The position numbers and the translations under genes were made by a program. From an uncultured Pseudomonadota bacterium (GTDB lineage Bacteria; Myxococcota_A; UBA796; SXON01), in the NCBI GenBank assembly GCA_903844155.1, contig CAIMSU010000280.1, positions 43,089 to 107,088 of the forward strand: DNA of 64,000 nucleotides, in the 5' to 3' direction. Below the pieces are notes generated by a model. That model was given only the letters and a program-made list of their open reading frames with translations. It was not told the origin of the DNA and searched no databases. Shown in pieces: positions 16,749 through 25,771 of this stretch (the stretch's first letter is position 1; every line of letters begins with the position of its first letter).

Positions 16749-17561
16749 ATGGCCGGCGTCTACACCCTGCGAATCCCGCGCCACGCCTGCACGCCGCGTG
16801 ACACGGCGCGCGCGGGCGACCTCTGGCGGCTGGTCCAGGACGCGGCCGTGAACGACGCTGCGGACCGGGGCTGGCCGCCGAGCCGGTTTCGTGCGCTGGG
16901 GACCGGCTTTGTGGTTCGCGAGATGCACGCGGTGCACGAGCGGGAGGCGATGTACGGCGAGGACCTGCGCATCACCACGCAGATCGCCAACCACCGGCGC
17001 GAGGTGCTGATGCGCCGGGAGACGCAGATCGAGGGGGTGATGCGGGCGACGGCGGACTGGGTGCACGTCGGACGGGAGGGCGGGCCGACGAGGGCATCGC
17101 CGGAGCTGATTGGGGCGTTCCCGGTGGACGCCTCCGCCCCGGAGTTACCCGAGTTCGAACCTGGGACGTCGCCGGGTAGCGTGGCCTTGCCTGACTTCGC
17201 GTTTTCGCCGTGGTGGACCGAGATGGACCCGCTCGCGCACACCAATCACCCCCGCTATGTCGACTGGGCGGACGAGGTCCTTGCGCGCGCGCTGCACGCC
17301 TGCGGCCTCGATCCCATCGGTGTCGTGCCGTTCGCCGAGCGGGTACGCTTCCGACTTGGCGCGCGGGCGACGGACACGGTGACCGTCTCTGGGACGACAG
17401 CGTTTCTGACGCTTGCGGATGGGCGACCTGCGCTCAGCTGCCAGCTTCGCGCGAGGCGACAGGGCCAGCGGGGCGATGAGGTCGTCGCCGACCTGGAGAT
17501 CGTCCGCGCTCACCTCGACGACGCAGTGCCGGCGCGGCTCGTGGAGGCGCTGCGTGGGTGA
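16749..17561 (+). CDS. Acyl-ACP/acyl-CoA thioesterase-like double hotdog protein
   Basis: 270 residues containing two hotdog halves. The C-terminal half carries the diagnostic WWTEMDPLAHTNHPRYVDWA followed by DE (D-x-L-x-H-x-N-x-x-x-Y-x-x-W), the 4HBT/acyl-ACP thioesterase signature. The N-terminal half (DTARAGDLWRLVQDAAVNDA and FVVREMHAVHEREAMYGEDL) resembles plant-type FatA/acyl-ACP thioesterases. It should hydrolyse a fatty-acyl thioester; chain length cannot be inferred. It overlaps the next gene by 8 nt, forming the head of a thioesterase, lipoprotein, porin operon. Confidence 0.75.
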   Translation: MAGVYTLRIPRHACTPRDTARAGDLWRLVQDAAVNDAADRGWPPSRFRALGTGFVVREMHAVHEREAMYGEDLRITTQIANHRREVLMRRETQIEGVMRATADWVHVGREGGPTRASPELIGAFPVDASAPELPEFEPGTSPGSVALPDFAFSPWWTEMDPLAHTNHPRYVDWADEVLARALHACGLDPIGVVPFAERVRFRLGARATDTVTVSGTTAFLTLADGRPALSCQLRARRQGQRGDEVVADLEIVRAHLDDAVPARLVEALRG

Positions 17562-20046
17562 GCACCGGTCCCGCTCCCTGTTTGCCGTGGCCGTCATCCT
17601 CCTCGCCGCCTGCACGCCCTACCGCCCCTACCCGTTGCTCAAGATGGACCTTGCCCGGCCCGACCATGGCCCAGCGCCGGAGGCCTTCGAGCCCTCCGGC
17701 GTCGCCGTTCTGGCAGACGGCACCGTCGTCATCAGCTCAGCCGGCCCCGCCAACGTGCTGTACGAGCCCGAGTCCGCAGGCCGCGGCGCCTCGCTCGCGC
17801 CGGTCGGGTTCAATCTACCGCTGCGGGATCCCCGGCTTGATTGCCCGACATGCCGACGTCCCCCGTTCCGCGCCACCGCACGCCTGACGCCGCACCCCGT
17901 GAGCTGGCTGCCCTACGCCGGCCGCGACCTCCCGCCGTTGGACGTGGAGGATCTCGCGCCGTTCGGGGGCGACGAGGTGCTCGGCATCACGGCGTACAGC
18001 ACCATCGGCCGGCGCACCGGCTACCGCAAGGACAACACCGCGTTGCCGCGCCAGGAGACCGAGCGGATCTTCGTGCTGGAGCGCATGGCGGATCCACCCG
18101 TAGAAAGCGGAGAAGTCGGGCACTGGGAGGAGCGGCGGGTGCCCGAGGTGGACCGCATGCGCGACGCCCTCTCCGACTGGGGACGCTCGCACTGCGACGG
18201 CGACATGCGCGTGCAGGGCCTCGCCTGGAACCCGGTCGACGGGGTTGCGTACGTGGGTCTCAGGCGCTGCGATGGGCCTGTGGTGCGGGTCTTGTCGTAC
18301 GACTTGCGGGCGTCGGCGGCGGGCCAGGCGGTGGATCTGGTGGTCGCGGCGGAGGGCGTGGACGGCGGCGCGGGGCCCGAGGAGGGGATCACCGGCCTTC
18401 ACTGGGCGGAAGGGGGCGCGCCGGGCGAGGCCGGAACGCTGTGGGCCACGACAGCGTGGGACTCCTGGGGTCACGAGACGGAGCCGGCATGGGGCGGACG
18501 GCTGGCGAAGGTGGAGGACGGCCTGCTTCGGCCGGTCGGCTCTGGTTTTCTCGACCGCCCCTCCGCGGTCTGCATCCCAGCGCGCGACCCGCTGGCGACG
18601 AGCGGAGAGCCCGATCAGGCCGCCGTGGTGCTGTTCGACGACGACACGCAAAAGCCGGAAGCCCCGGTCGTCACGTTCGTCGCAACGCCACTCCCCCGAC
18701 CAGCCGGAGGCGCATGGGCGGGGCTGGCGAGCTTGACGGACCTGGGCGAGGGCTTGCCGTTGGGCCTCAACGGTTTCGACTTGCGTTGGTACGAGCGGGA
18801 TCATCGCCTCGCGCAGTTTGACGTCGTCCTCGACCGGCGGCCCGACGGCACCCCGGGCGCGTGGACGCGCGCGATCGGCGGGCTCTGGCAGATGCGCGTC
18901 GGCGGCTCGCTCGGCCTGATCGCCTCGGCCACCCACCTCTCGCGCTGGGTCGGACACGACCGTCAGGCGGTAGCGCTGACTGACTGGAAGGACAGCCCAA
19001 ACCTACGCTTTCATGCGTTTCGCGCCGATGTCTCGGTCGTCCCCCGCGACCGCGAGCGGGTGGAGACGGGGGTGTCGGCAGAGTCGGCGCCCACCGCGGG
19101 TCCCCCCTCCGTCGCCCGGCTTGTGAAGGATCTACGCCCCGACTACACCGTCACCGTGCCCCTCCCCACGCCCGCCTCGCCCGACGCTGGCCTCGTGCTG
19201 CAGGGCTTTGAGATCGACACGGCCGCGCGAGCCGACCGCGGCATCTGCCTCGCCGCGATGAGCCTCGGGGCGACGTGGCACTCGCCCGCGCATGACGCCG
19301 TCGACCTGCGCACCATGCTGATCGGCGGCCTGTGCAACGACTTTGACACCCGCGGCAGCGGCCTGCAGCACGGACGCACCACGGACGTCGCCGGTGGCGT
19401 GACCGTCGCCGTCCGCTTTGCTGTGGTCGAAGGGGGGAAAGCGACGCCGTGGTCCTCGACCGTCGCCGACCAGGACCTCCCCGCCCCGCGCGACGCGCTC
19501 GGGAACAAGATCGCCGACCCGACCGCCGTCACCGACGACGTCGCCGCCCGGGCCCACGTCCACTGCGTGCGCCTCGCCGACAACGCCGACCTCGCGCCGG
19601 GCGACCCGTCCTGGCGGCACCTCGACATCACCTCGGCCGGTGACAGCACCTACGCCGGCGCTTTGTCCGGCTTCACCCTCGCGTTGGACCCCGTCGGGTT
19701 CGCGGGCCAGACGTCCGAGCTGCCGCTCACGGAAGCGCAGGCGCTCAACCGCAACGCCTACATCCATCGGTACCTGCTGCGTGCGTTCGGCGGCACCGGC
19801 GCGGTCGTCGAAGGCGGCATCACCCACGGCATCCACCGCACCGGCTTCATGCGGGACAACCAGACGCCCTCCGCGCTGCTGCTTGAGGCGGATCTGACTG
19901 GGTTTGCGGGCGAGCCCGGACAGACCTGGGACATGCTCGCACCCTCGCGCCGCGCCGACCCGAACCTGGAGCCGGAGGACGGTTTTGTGCGCTGGGCCGT
20001 GGCGTTGCCGCGGTCGACGGAGGCGAAGTGCTCCAGCGCGGAATGA
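17554..20046 (+). CDS. Large lipoprotein of unknown function
   Basis: 830 residues from a GTG start at 17554 that overlaps the thioesterase stop. The chain starts MGEHRSRSLFAVAVILLAAC, a lipoprotein signal with lipobox LAAC. Early residues (SGVAVLADGTVVISSAGPANVL) suggest beta-propeller blades, and the remainder is beta-rich and Asp/Gly-rich. A CPTCRR pair occurs near residue 110, but no heme or clear catalytic motif is found. It ends in an ATGA-type overlap with the porin-like gene. The operon order suggests an outer-membrane-associated function together with the downstream barrel. No family is recognised. Confidence 0.62.
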   Translation: MGEHRSRSLFAVAVILLAACTPYRPYPLLKMDLARPDHGPAPEAFEPSGVAVLADGTVVISSAGPANVLYEPESAGRGASLAPVGFNLPLRDPRLDCPTCRRPPFRATARLTPHPVSWLPYAGRDLPPLDVEDLAPFGGDEVLGITAYSTIGRRTGYRKDNTALPRQETERIFVLERMADPPVESGEVGHWEERRVPEVDRMRDALSDWGRSHCDGDMRVQGLAWNPVDGVAYVGLRRCDGPVVRVLSYDLRASAAGQAVDLVVAAEGVDGGAGPEEGITGLHWAEGGAPGEAGTLWATTAWDSWGHETEPAWGGRLAKVEDGLLRPVGSGFLDRPSAVCIPARDPLATSGEPDQAAVVLFDDDTQKPEAPVVTFVATPLPRPAGGAWAGLASLTDLGEGLPLGLNGFDLRWYERDHRLAQFDVVLDRRPDGTPGAWTRAIGGLWQMRVGGSLGLIASATHLSRWVGHDRQAVALTDWKDSPNLRFHAFRADVSVVPRDRERVETGVSAESAPTAGPPSVARLVKDLRPDYTVTVPLPTPASPDAGLVLQGFEIDTAARADRGICLAAMSLGATWHSPAHDAVDLRTMLIGGLCNDFDTRGSGLQHGRTTDVAGGVTVAVRFAVVEGGKATPWSSTVADQDLPAPRDALGNKIADPTAVTDDVAARAHVHCVRLADNADLAPGDPSWRHLDITSAGDSTYAGALSGFTLALDPVGFAGQTSELPLTEAQALNRNAYIHRYLLRAFGGTGAVVEGGITHGIHRTGFMRDNQTPSALLLEADLTGFAGEPGQTWDMLAPSRRADPNLEPEDGFVRWAVALPRSTEAKCSSAE

Positions 20047-21194
20047 CGATGCTCGCCGTCGCCCTCGCCCCGACCCTCGCCCTCGCCGAGAGCCCCGATC
20101 GCGCCGACCCGTTCGGCCCGGATCTGCGCTGGCAGCCGATCGTGGAGGTCCGGGGGCGCCTGGAGACGACCGGATCCCCCATCCCGGACTCCCGGACTGT
20201 CGGGCAGGTCGCGCGCGTAGGGATCGAGGCGGATCGCGGAATTCTCTCCGCGCGGGTGAGCCTGCAGGAGGTGCGCGCGTGGACGGGCGACGAGGCCGGG
20301 CTGACGGTGGCTGGGTCGTTCGCCCCGGAGCTCGCCGAAGGATGGGCCCGACTCGACGGCCAGCTCTCTGGAAGCCTTGGCGGGAGGCTCACAATCGGCC
20401 GACAGCCGATCGCCATCGACGACGGCCGCATCGTTGGACAACGCGCCTGGGACCTCGACGGCCAGTTCCTCGACGCGATCCGGTTCGAGCTGATGGCCGC
20501 GCCGCTCTCCTTTGACGTCATCAACGCCCGGCGCTTCGACGCCGACCCCACGACCAACGCCGATCCCTTCGGTGCGGGCGTGACCATCGTGCGCGCTGGC
20601 GTTGCCCGTCCCGGCCCCAACGTCGACGGCAAGCTCGACCTGCTCTCCGTCGTCGACGCCCGAAAAACCGCCGCGCTGACGAGCACAACCGGGCTCTACG
20701 GCACCCTCTCCACCGGCCGCACCCTCGGCACCGGCGAGGCCTACGTGCAGAAGAACACCGACGGCGACGCGTCCCTCGTCTCCCTGGAGCTCGGCTATGT
20801 GCTCGGCCGACGCCGCGCCTGGGTCACGCGCATTCGCTACACCACCGCGACCGGCGCTCCCGGCGAGTCCGGCGCTGCCGCGTTCCAACCCGTGCTCGGC
20901 GACACCCACGATCAGTACGGCCTGCTCGATCTCGTCGAGCCCGGCGACGACCTTGGGCTGAACGACGTGGCCGTGACCGGCGAGCTGCAGGCAGGCGCCC
21001 GCGTCACGCTCCGAGGCGAGGTCCACCGCCTCGGCAGTCCCGTCGACGGAAGCGCCTTCGGGTACGAGACCGACCTCGGCATGGCCTGGCACATCACGCC
21101 CTACGCAGAGACGGACCTCGGTATCGGGCAGCTCTCAGGCGGGTCGCTGGGCGCGCATGTTGGCGCCCACGCGCAGATCGCGGTGGCGTTCTGA
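20028..21194 (+). CDS. Alginate-export-family outer-membrane barrel
   Basis: 388 residues. GTG 20028 (GGAGG 4 nt upstream) gives a signal peptide MLQRGMTMLAVALAPTLALA; ATG 20043, which overlaps the previous stop as ATGA, is an alternative. The mature protein consists of amphipathic beta-strands (VEVRGRLETTG, ILSARVSLQEVRAWTGDE, GGRLTIGRQPIAIDDGRIVG, RAWVTRIRYTTATG) and ends in phenylalanine, as expected for a BAM substrate. The blocks RVGIEADRG and RQPIAIDDGRIVGQRAWD match the alginate_exp family of porins. The transported substrate is unknown. Confidence 0.78.
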   Translation: MLQRGMTMLAVALAPTLALAESPDRADPFGPDLRWQPIVEVRGRLETTGSPIPDSRTVGQVARVGIEADRGILSARVSLQEVRAWTGDEAGLTVAGSFAPELAEGWARLDGQLSGSLGGRLTIGRQPIAIDDGRIVGQRAWDLDGQFLDAIRFELMAAPLSFDVINARRFDADPTTNADPFGAGVTIVRAGVARPGPNVDGKLDLLSVVDARKTAALTSTTGLYGTLSTGRTLGTGEAYVQKNTDGDASLVSLELGYVLGRRRAWVTRIRYTTATGAPGESGAAAFQPVLGDTHDQYGLLDLVEPGDDLGLNDVAVTGELQAGARVTLRGEVHRLGSPVDGSAFGYETDLGMAWHITPYAETDLGIGQLSGGSLGAHVGAHAQIAVAF

Positions 21195-21229
21195 CGCCGA
21201 AGGACCGCGTTCCTGCGCTGGCGACGGGG

Positions 21230-21235
21230 TACGCT
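21230..21235 (+). promoter_or_regulatory. -10-like hexamer of a putative leaderless start
   Basis: TACGCT followed by 5 nt and the ATG at 21241, with no Shine-Dalgarno. Identical in hexamer and almost in spacing to the element before the sulfotransferase. Confidence 0.5.
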
Positions 21236-21240
21236 CCCGC

Positions 21241-22398
21241 ATGCCCGCCCCGCACCGCCTCGCCGATGTCCTCGCCGACCTCGTCGCCTTTCCCACCGTA
21301 TCCAGCGAGCCGGTCACGGCGATCGCCGATTACATCGCCGATCGTTGTGAGGCCGCCGGGATGCGGGTGGAGCGGTACGAGACCTCCCCGGGTAAGCTGA
21401 ACCTGGTCGCGTCCGCGGGGCCACGCGCGCAGGAGGGCGGGAGGGGCGTCGTACTCTCCGGGCACATGGACGTCGTACCGGTGGCGGGTCAGCCGTGGAC
21501 GAGCGACCCGTTCGTGCTGACGCGGCGCGGGGACAACCTGCACGGGCGTGGGTCGTGCGACATGAAGGCGTTCATCGCGGCAATTCTGGAGGCGCTGCCG
21601 TCGCTGGCGCTCAAGAATCTCAGCAACGAGCTGGTGCTGGCGTTCACGCACGACGAGGAGGTCGGCTGCCACGGAAGCCGCGCGCTCGTCGACCGGCTGC
21701 TGGCAGAGGGCCGCCCGGTGCCGGACGCCTGCCTGATCGGCGAGCCCACGTCGATGGGGATGTTCCGCATGCACCCTGGACATGTCGCCGTGCGGGTGAC
21801 GTGCGTGGGGCAAGCCGCGCATTCCTCCAAGCCAGACCTCGGGCGGTCGGCGATCGTGCTGGCCGGACGGGTGCTGGCCGGGATCGAGGGCCTGGGGACG
21901 GAGTGGGCGCGACGCCGGCAGTTCGAGGACCTGCTGGAGCGACCGTTCGTCGTGCTGAACGTCGGCACGATCGCGGGCGGGAGCGCGATCAACATCGTGC
22001 CTGACCGTTGTGTGTTCGACGTTGGCCTGCGGCCGTTGCCGGGGATGGACGTCGAGGCGCTCGTCGCGGAGCTGCGGCAGCGGGTGCAGGAGTCGGCCGA
22101 GGGACGGGGACGGCGCGGCGACGTGAGCGTGGAGCTGATCCGGACGACGCCGGCGATGCTCACCCCGGAGGGCACGGCACTTCAGGGCATCCTGACGGCG
22201 TTTGCGCGCGACCCCAGACCGCGCGCGGCCTCGTTCGCGACAGACGGCGGCAACCTGGAGCGCCTCGGCATCCAGACCCTCGTGTTCGGCCCTGGCAGCA
22301 TCGACGCGGCGCACCAGGCCGACGAGTTCGTGCCGATCGCGGAGCTGGAGCGCACGGTGGACGTCGTCCGCGCCGTCGTCGGCAGCCGGTGCGCGTGA
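21241..22398 (+). CDS. argE: Acetylornithine deacetylase (M20 family)
   Basis: 385 residues. M20 metallopeptidase features are all present: the first zinc ligand in SGHMDVVPV, the bridging aspartate in GRGSCDMKAFIA, the catalytic base pair in FTHDEEVGCHGS, GEPTSM, and the C-terminal GGNLE...FGPGSIDAAHQADEFV with the last histidine ligand. The substrate assignment rests on the ArgE-like SCDMKG/A and GPG.I..AHQ.DE blocks. It would hydrolyse N-acetylornithine in arginine synthesis. The start at 21241 is supported by the -10-like hexamer 5 nt upstream. The stop overlaps the next start as GTGA. Confidence 0.85.
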   Translation: MPAPHRLADVLADLVAFPTVSSEPVTAIADYIADRCEAAGMRVERYETSPGKLNLVASAGPRAQEGGRGVVLSGHMDVVPVAGQPWTSDPFVLTRRGDNLHGRGSCDMKAFIAAILEALPSLALKNLSNELVLAFTHDEEVGCHGSRALVDRLLAEGRPVPDACLIGEPTSMGMFRMHPGHVAVRVTCVGQAAHSSKPDLGRSAIVLAGRVLAGIEGLGTEWARRRQFEDLLERPFVVLNVGTIAGGSAINIVPDRCVFDVGLRPLPGMDVEALVAELRQRVQESAEGRGRRGDVSVELIRTTPAMLTPEGTALQGILTAFARDPRPRAASFATDGGNLERLGIQTLVFGPGSIDAAHQADEFVPIAELERTVDVVRAVVGSRCA

Positions 22399-23060
22399 CC
22401 GCTCGCGGACTGGAGCGGGCGATGGACTGGGAGGGGCAGACCGGTGCTGGAGAATCCTTGTTCGACGCCGTGATCCAGAACGCGGATTCCCGGGTCGAGC
22501 ATCGCGGGACGCCCGAACAGGAGGCGCTCGTCCGGCTCAAGCTGGCGGCCGTCCGCCTCCTCCCCGTCCAGTCCGTCCGCTCGTTCCTCGGCCTCGCCCA
22601 CTTCGGCCGACGCGTCTGGTTCTACCACGAGATTCGCCCACTGCTCCTCCCCCAGACGCGCGCGTTCTGGGACGACCGCGAGGCGCTCATCCGCGCCGGC
22701 CTCTTCGCGAGCGGAGGCCATGAACGGGCGATGACGAGCTTCCGGAGACGCTTTCTCCCCCTCGCGCATCGTCCGTCCACCATCGACGCCCTCCTCGCCC
22801 AGACGTCACTCCCCGAACAGCTCGACTGGGCCGAACGGCACTGGTTCACCCCGCGCTGGCGCCTCCTCGCCCGCACCCATCCCCTCGCCCGCGCGGTCGA
22901 CGTCGCCATCCGCACCCGCCCCGCCGCGACCGACTATCGGCTCCAGTGGCGCCTCCTCGGCCGCTTCCTCGACCTCGAAGCCGGCCCGCTCTGGCTCACC
23001 ACGCCTGGCCACAAGGCGCTTCGGGCTGGCCTCGACCGGATCGACTTTCTCGGTCAGTGA
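22395..23060 (+). CDS. BtaA-like (DUF3419) protein lacking the SAM-binding region
   Basis: 221 residues from GTG 22395 (GTGA overlap with argE). From residue about 42 onward it follows the DUF3419/BtaA pattern: ALVRLKLAAVRLLP, FYHEIRPLLLPQTRAFWDDR, FRRRFLPLAHRPSTIDALL, EQLDWAERHWFTPRWRLLAR and DYRLQWRLLGRFLDL. BtaA transfers an aminocarboxypropyl group from SAM to diacylglycerol in betaine-lipid synthesis. The usual N-terminal SAM loop (GSGGxN...VDLNPAQ) is not present, and the usual C-terminal third is also missing, so the protein is either a degenerate fragment or a divergent shortened member. No BtaB methyltransferase is adjacent. The 3' end overlaps the convergent mltG by 7 nt. Confidence 0.5.
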   Translation: MTARGLERAMDWEGQTGAGESLFDAVIQNADSRVEHRGTPEQEALVRLKLAAVRLLPVQSVRSFLGLAHFGRRVWFYHEIRPLLLPQTRAFWDDREALIRAGLFASGGHERAMTSFRRRFLPLAHRPSTIDALLAQTSLPEQLDWAERHWFTPRWRLLARTHPLARAVDVAIRTRPAATDYRLQWRLLGRFLDLEAGPLWLTTPGHKALRAGLDRIDFLGQ

Positions 23061-24064
23061 ACATCATACCTCCGCCGGTTGGCCTCGTGCTCCGCGACCG
23101 TGCGCCCCCCGTGCAAGGTGTGGCTGGAATCGTGGAGGTAATACCAGAACTCGCTGGCCTGGGGGTTCTGCGCAGCCTTGAGCGCCACGTCGCCCGGATT
23201 GCCGATCGGCGTCGGAGGTAAACCGGCCTTCAGGCGGGTGTTCCACGGGTCGTTCGGATCGCGGAGCTTCCCGAGGAACGCCTCGCGGTCGTTCCAGTCG
23301 GCGAGCGTGTACCGGCTGGTCGCGTCCACCCCCAGGTTCCAGCCGGCGTCGATCCGCTTCCACAGGATCCCGGCGATGATCGGCCGGTTCTCGGGACTCG
23401 GCTCCTCGCGCTCGATCATGCTCGCCATCACGACGAGGTCGTGAAAGGGGCGCGGAAGGGTCCCGGCCTTCTCGGCCTTCTCGGCCTCGTCTCCGAAGCG
23501 CTGCCCGAACATGTCCAGCAGGCGTTGGACGAAGGCGTGCAGGCCGTCCGGCTTCTTGAATGCGTCGGGCTCGACCTTGTACGTCTCCGGGTAGAGGAAC
23601 CCCTCGAGCGTGTCCGCCGGGAGGGGGAACTCGGCCTTGTAGGAGGTGAGATCGGTGGTCACCGCCTTCGTGAATTCCCCCGGCTGCGCCCAGCCCTTTG
23701 CCACAAGGGCGGCGTCGATCTCGCGGATGCGCCACCCTTCGACGACCGTGAACGGCTCGTCCTTCGGGACCGGCACGCCGCACAGGGCGGTGAGGAGCTG
23801 CGGCGCCGTCATCGCAGCGTTGACCCGGTGCTGCCCCGCCTTCAGACACGTTCCGCCTTCCTGCTCGCCAGACGTCTCCATCCGAAGAAACCACTCCCAA
23901 CGCCAACTTGCAGCGACGAGCCCTTCCTTCTGCAGGTCGGGTCCCAGGCCCCGAGCGCTCGTGCCGGCGGGGACCTCGTAGAGCCGGTCCGTCGAATCCT
24001 TGGGGTTTGGCGCCGAGGAGAGGTCGCAGCCGAGGAGGGAGGCGAGGAGGAACGCGGGAACCAT
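23054..24064 (-). CDS. mltG: Endolytic murein transglycosylase MltG
   Basis: 336 residues. YceG/MltG signatures are clear: the N-terminal LysM-like strand VPAGTSARGLGPDLQKEGLV, the catalytic glutamate in VVMASMIEREEP, ENRPIIAGILWKRIDAGWNLGVD-type core (split here: IIAGILWKRI and WNLGVDATSRY), NTRLKAGLPPTPIGNPG, and the C-terminal FWYYLHDSSHTLHGGRTVAEH. MltG cleaves nascent glycan strands. Instead of the usual membrane anchor it has MVPAFLLASLLGCD, a lipoprotein signal with lipobox LLGC, so this homologue is predicted to be lipid-anchored. It stands downstream of a membrane-protein pair on the same strand. Confidence 0.9.
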   Translation of the reverse strand: MVPAFLLASLLGCDLSSAPNPKDSTDRLYEVPAGTSARGLGPDLQKEGLVAASWRWEWFLRMETSGEQEGGTCLKAGQHRVNAAMTAPQLLTALCGVPVPKDEPFTVVEGWRIREIDAALVAKGWAQPGEFTKAVTTDLTSYKAEFPLPADTLEGFLYPETYKVEPDAFKKPDGLHAFVQRLLDMFGQRFGDEAEKAEKAGTLPRPFHDLVVMASMIEREEPSPENRPIIAGILWKRIDAGWNLGVDATSRYTLADWNDREAFLGKLRDPNDPWNTRLKAGLPPTPIGNPGDVALKAAQNPQASEFWYYLHDSSHTLHGGRTVAEHEANRRRYDVH

Positions 24065-24085
24065 GTCGGGCGGGGTAACCTACGC

Positions 24086-25771
24086 CTACTTCCCGGACGT
24101 CAACTTGAGGTAGGCGGCGACCGGATCGCCCGAGCCATCGCCCGCGGGAACACCGTACACCACGAGGTGATCGCCCGCGTCCGTCGACTCGGCGAGCGGC
24201 GGGCCGAGGAGGGTTTCGAGGCCCTGACGGAGCGAGGCGGCGTCGCCCTCCCGGTACAGGTCGAGGTGGACGGCGACGGCGCCGATGCCAAGCTGCGTCA
24301 GGGTCCACGCGGCGCCCTGGTCGGCGGGGTCGGCGAGGACATGCTGCGTCAGCCAGCCGTCGAGCACCTCGCGCGGGCTGCGTACACCCGTGCCGATGCA
24401 GACCTCGGGCGTCGGCCGATGGTGCAGACCGGCGTAGTAGCAGGTCAAATTCCGCGACCACATGGCGATGTCGCCGCTGGAGTGGTCGGCGGGCTGGGCC
24501 CAGAGGTCGAGCACGGCCTGGCCGGCGGGGGCTGCATTGTAGGCCGAGGGCAGACCGGCGACGGCGACGCTGGTGCGCCACGGGAGGCCGGGACCGACGA
24601 TGGCGTCGACGCCAGCGAGCAGAAGTGCCCCGCGGGAGAGCCAGGGAGCGCGGGCTGCGGTGGCGCCAAGGGTGCGCGCCGCCTGCACGCCGATGGCGAG
24701 GCCGGTGAGCCAGAGAGCGCGCACGGGGAAGCGGAAAAAGGCGAGGGCGGGAAAGAGGAATCGGTCCACGGGCAGGTCGAGGCCCGCGTCGCCGGGATCC
24801 AGGTGCCAGGTTCGTCCGAGCGCGCAGAGGATGCCGAACAACGCGAGGAAAAGGGGCATTGCCCGTGTGCGGCGGCCGGTGGCGACGACGCCGAGCGCGA
24901 GCGGGATCCCCATGAGCGGTAGCGCGCCCGTGAGCGAGTGCGCGCTGACGTCCGCCCCCTGCGCCCAACCGAGGAGGTCCGACGCCGCCACCGTGCCCAT
25001 CCGCAGGTAGTACGCCGAGGATGTCGCATCGGCGTCCTGGAAACGGGACGAAAGGTGGAACAGCCAGAGGTAGTACAGGCCGACCGGCAACGCGACCGCC
25101 GCCACCCCTGGCGCGACGCGCTGGGCGACCCTCGGGGCGTCAACCGCGAGAAACACGAGGAGGATGAGCCCGAACACGCCAAAGTAGGCGGAGGTGTAGA
25201 GCGCACCGGCGAACCCGACGCCGACGACCAGCCCCGAGCGCACGCCGTCCGCCGTGAGCGCGCGCTGCCAGCCCCACCACATGAGCGGAAGCCAGGGATT
25301 GAGCAGGTGAAAGACATGCCCCTCGAGCAGCGCCGTTGCTGCAACGCCGGAAAAGCCATAGCAGAGGCCGGCGATGAGCGACCAGGGGCGGTCGACGTTG
25401 AACCCGTCGCCCGCGCACCGCTCCGCCACGAACGCCGAGATCGGGACCCCCAGCCAGGCGACGAGCGCGCAGACGGTCGCGCCGGAGAGGAACCCGTGGT
25501 TGACCCATCCGATCATCAGGAGCACGTACGAGTCGACTCGAGTCAAAAGCTCGTGGAAGGGCCAGGCCGAGCCCATGCTGATCATGCGCGGGAAGGTGCC
25601 GGGGGCGGCGTCCACCAGCCACATCGACGGGTACAGGTCAAACTGCCGGGTGACGACGCGGTCGCCGAGGATGGGGACGGCGGCGAGGGGCCAGGAGACC
25701 GCGGTCCAGAGCGCCAGGTAGGCGCCAAAGACGGCGACGTGCTGGGCGAGCGCGCGAGGCGACGCCTTCAT
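24086..25771 (-). CDS. Multispanning membrane protein (GT-C/YfhO-like topology)
   Basis: 561 residues from ATG 25771, which overlaps the upstream stop as ATGA. Roughly ten to eleven hydrophobic helices occupy residues 10-430 (for example VAVFGAYLALWTAVSWPLAA, VVGVGFAGALYTSAYFGVFG). A large soluble C-terminal portion follows and ends DHLVVYGVPAG. The layout and the HVFHLLNPWLPLMWWGWQRA loop resemble GT-C glycosyltransferases and YfhO-type proteins that use polyprenyl-phosphate sugars, but no decisive catalytic motif is visible. It is coupled to the small signal-peptide protein at 25768-26271. Confidence 0.6.
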   Translation of the reverse strand: MKASPRALAQHVAVFGAYLALWTAVSWPLAAVPILGDRVVTRQFDLYPSMWLVDAAPGTFPRMISMGSAWPFHELLTRVDSYVLLMIGWVNHGFLSGATVCALVAWLGVPISAFVAERCAGDGFNVDRPWSLIAGLCYGFSGVAATALLEGHVFHLLNPWLPLMWWGWQRALTADGVRSGLVVGVGFAGALYTSAYFGVFGLILLVFLAVDAPRVAQRVAPGVAAVALPVGLYYLWLFHLSSRFQDADATSSAYYLRMGTVAASDLLGWAQGADVSAHSLTGALPLMGIPLALGVVATGRRTRAMPLFLALFGILCALGRTWHLDPGDAGLDLPVDRFLFPALAFFRFPVRALWLTGLAIGVQAARTLGATAARAPWLSRGALLLAGVDAIVGPGLPWRTSVAVAGLPSAYNAAPAGQAVLDLWAQPADHSSGDIAMWSRNLTCYYAGLHHRPTPEVCIGTGVRSPREVLDGWLTQHVLADPADQGAAWTLTQLGIGAVAVHLDLYREGDAASLRQGLETLLGPPLAESTDAGDHLVVYGVPAGDGSGDPVAAYLKLTSGK

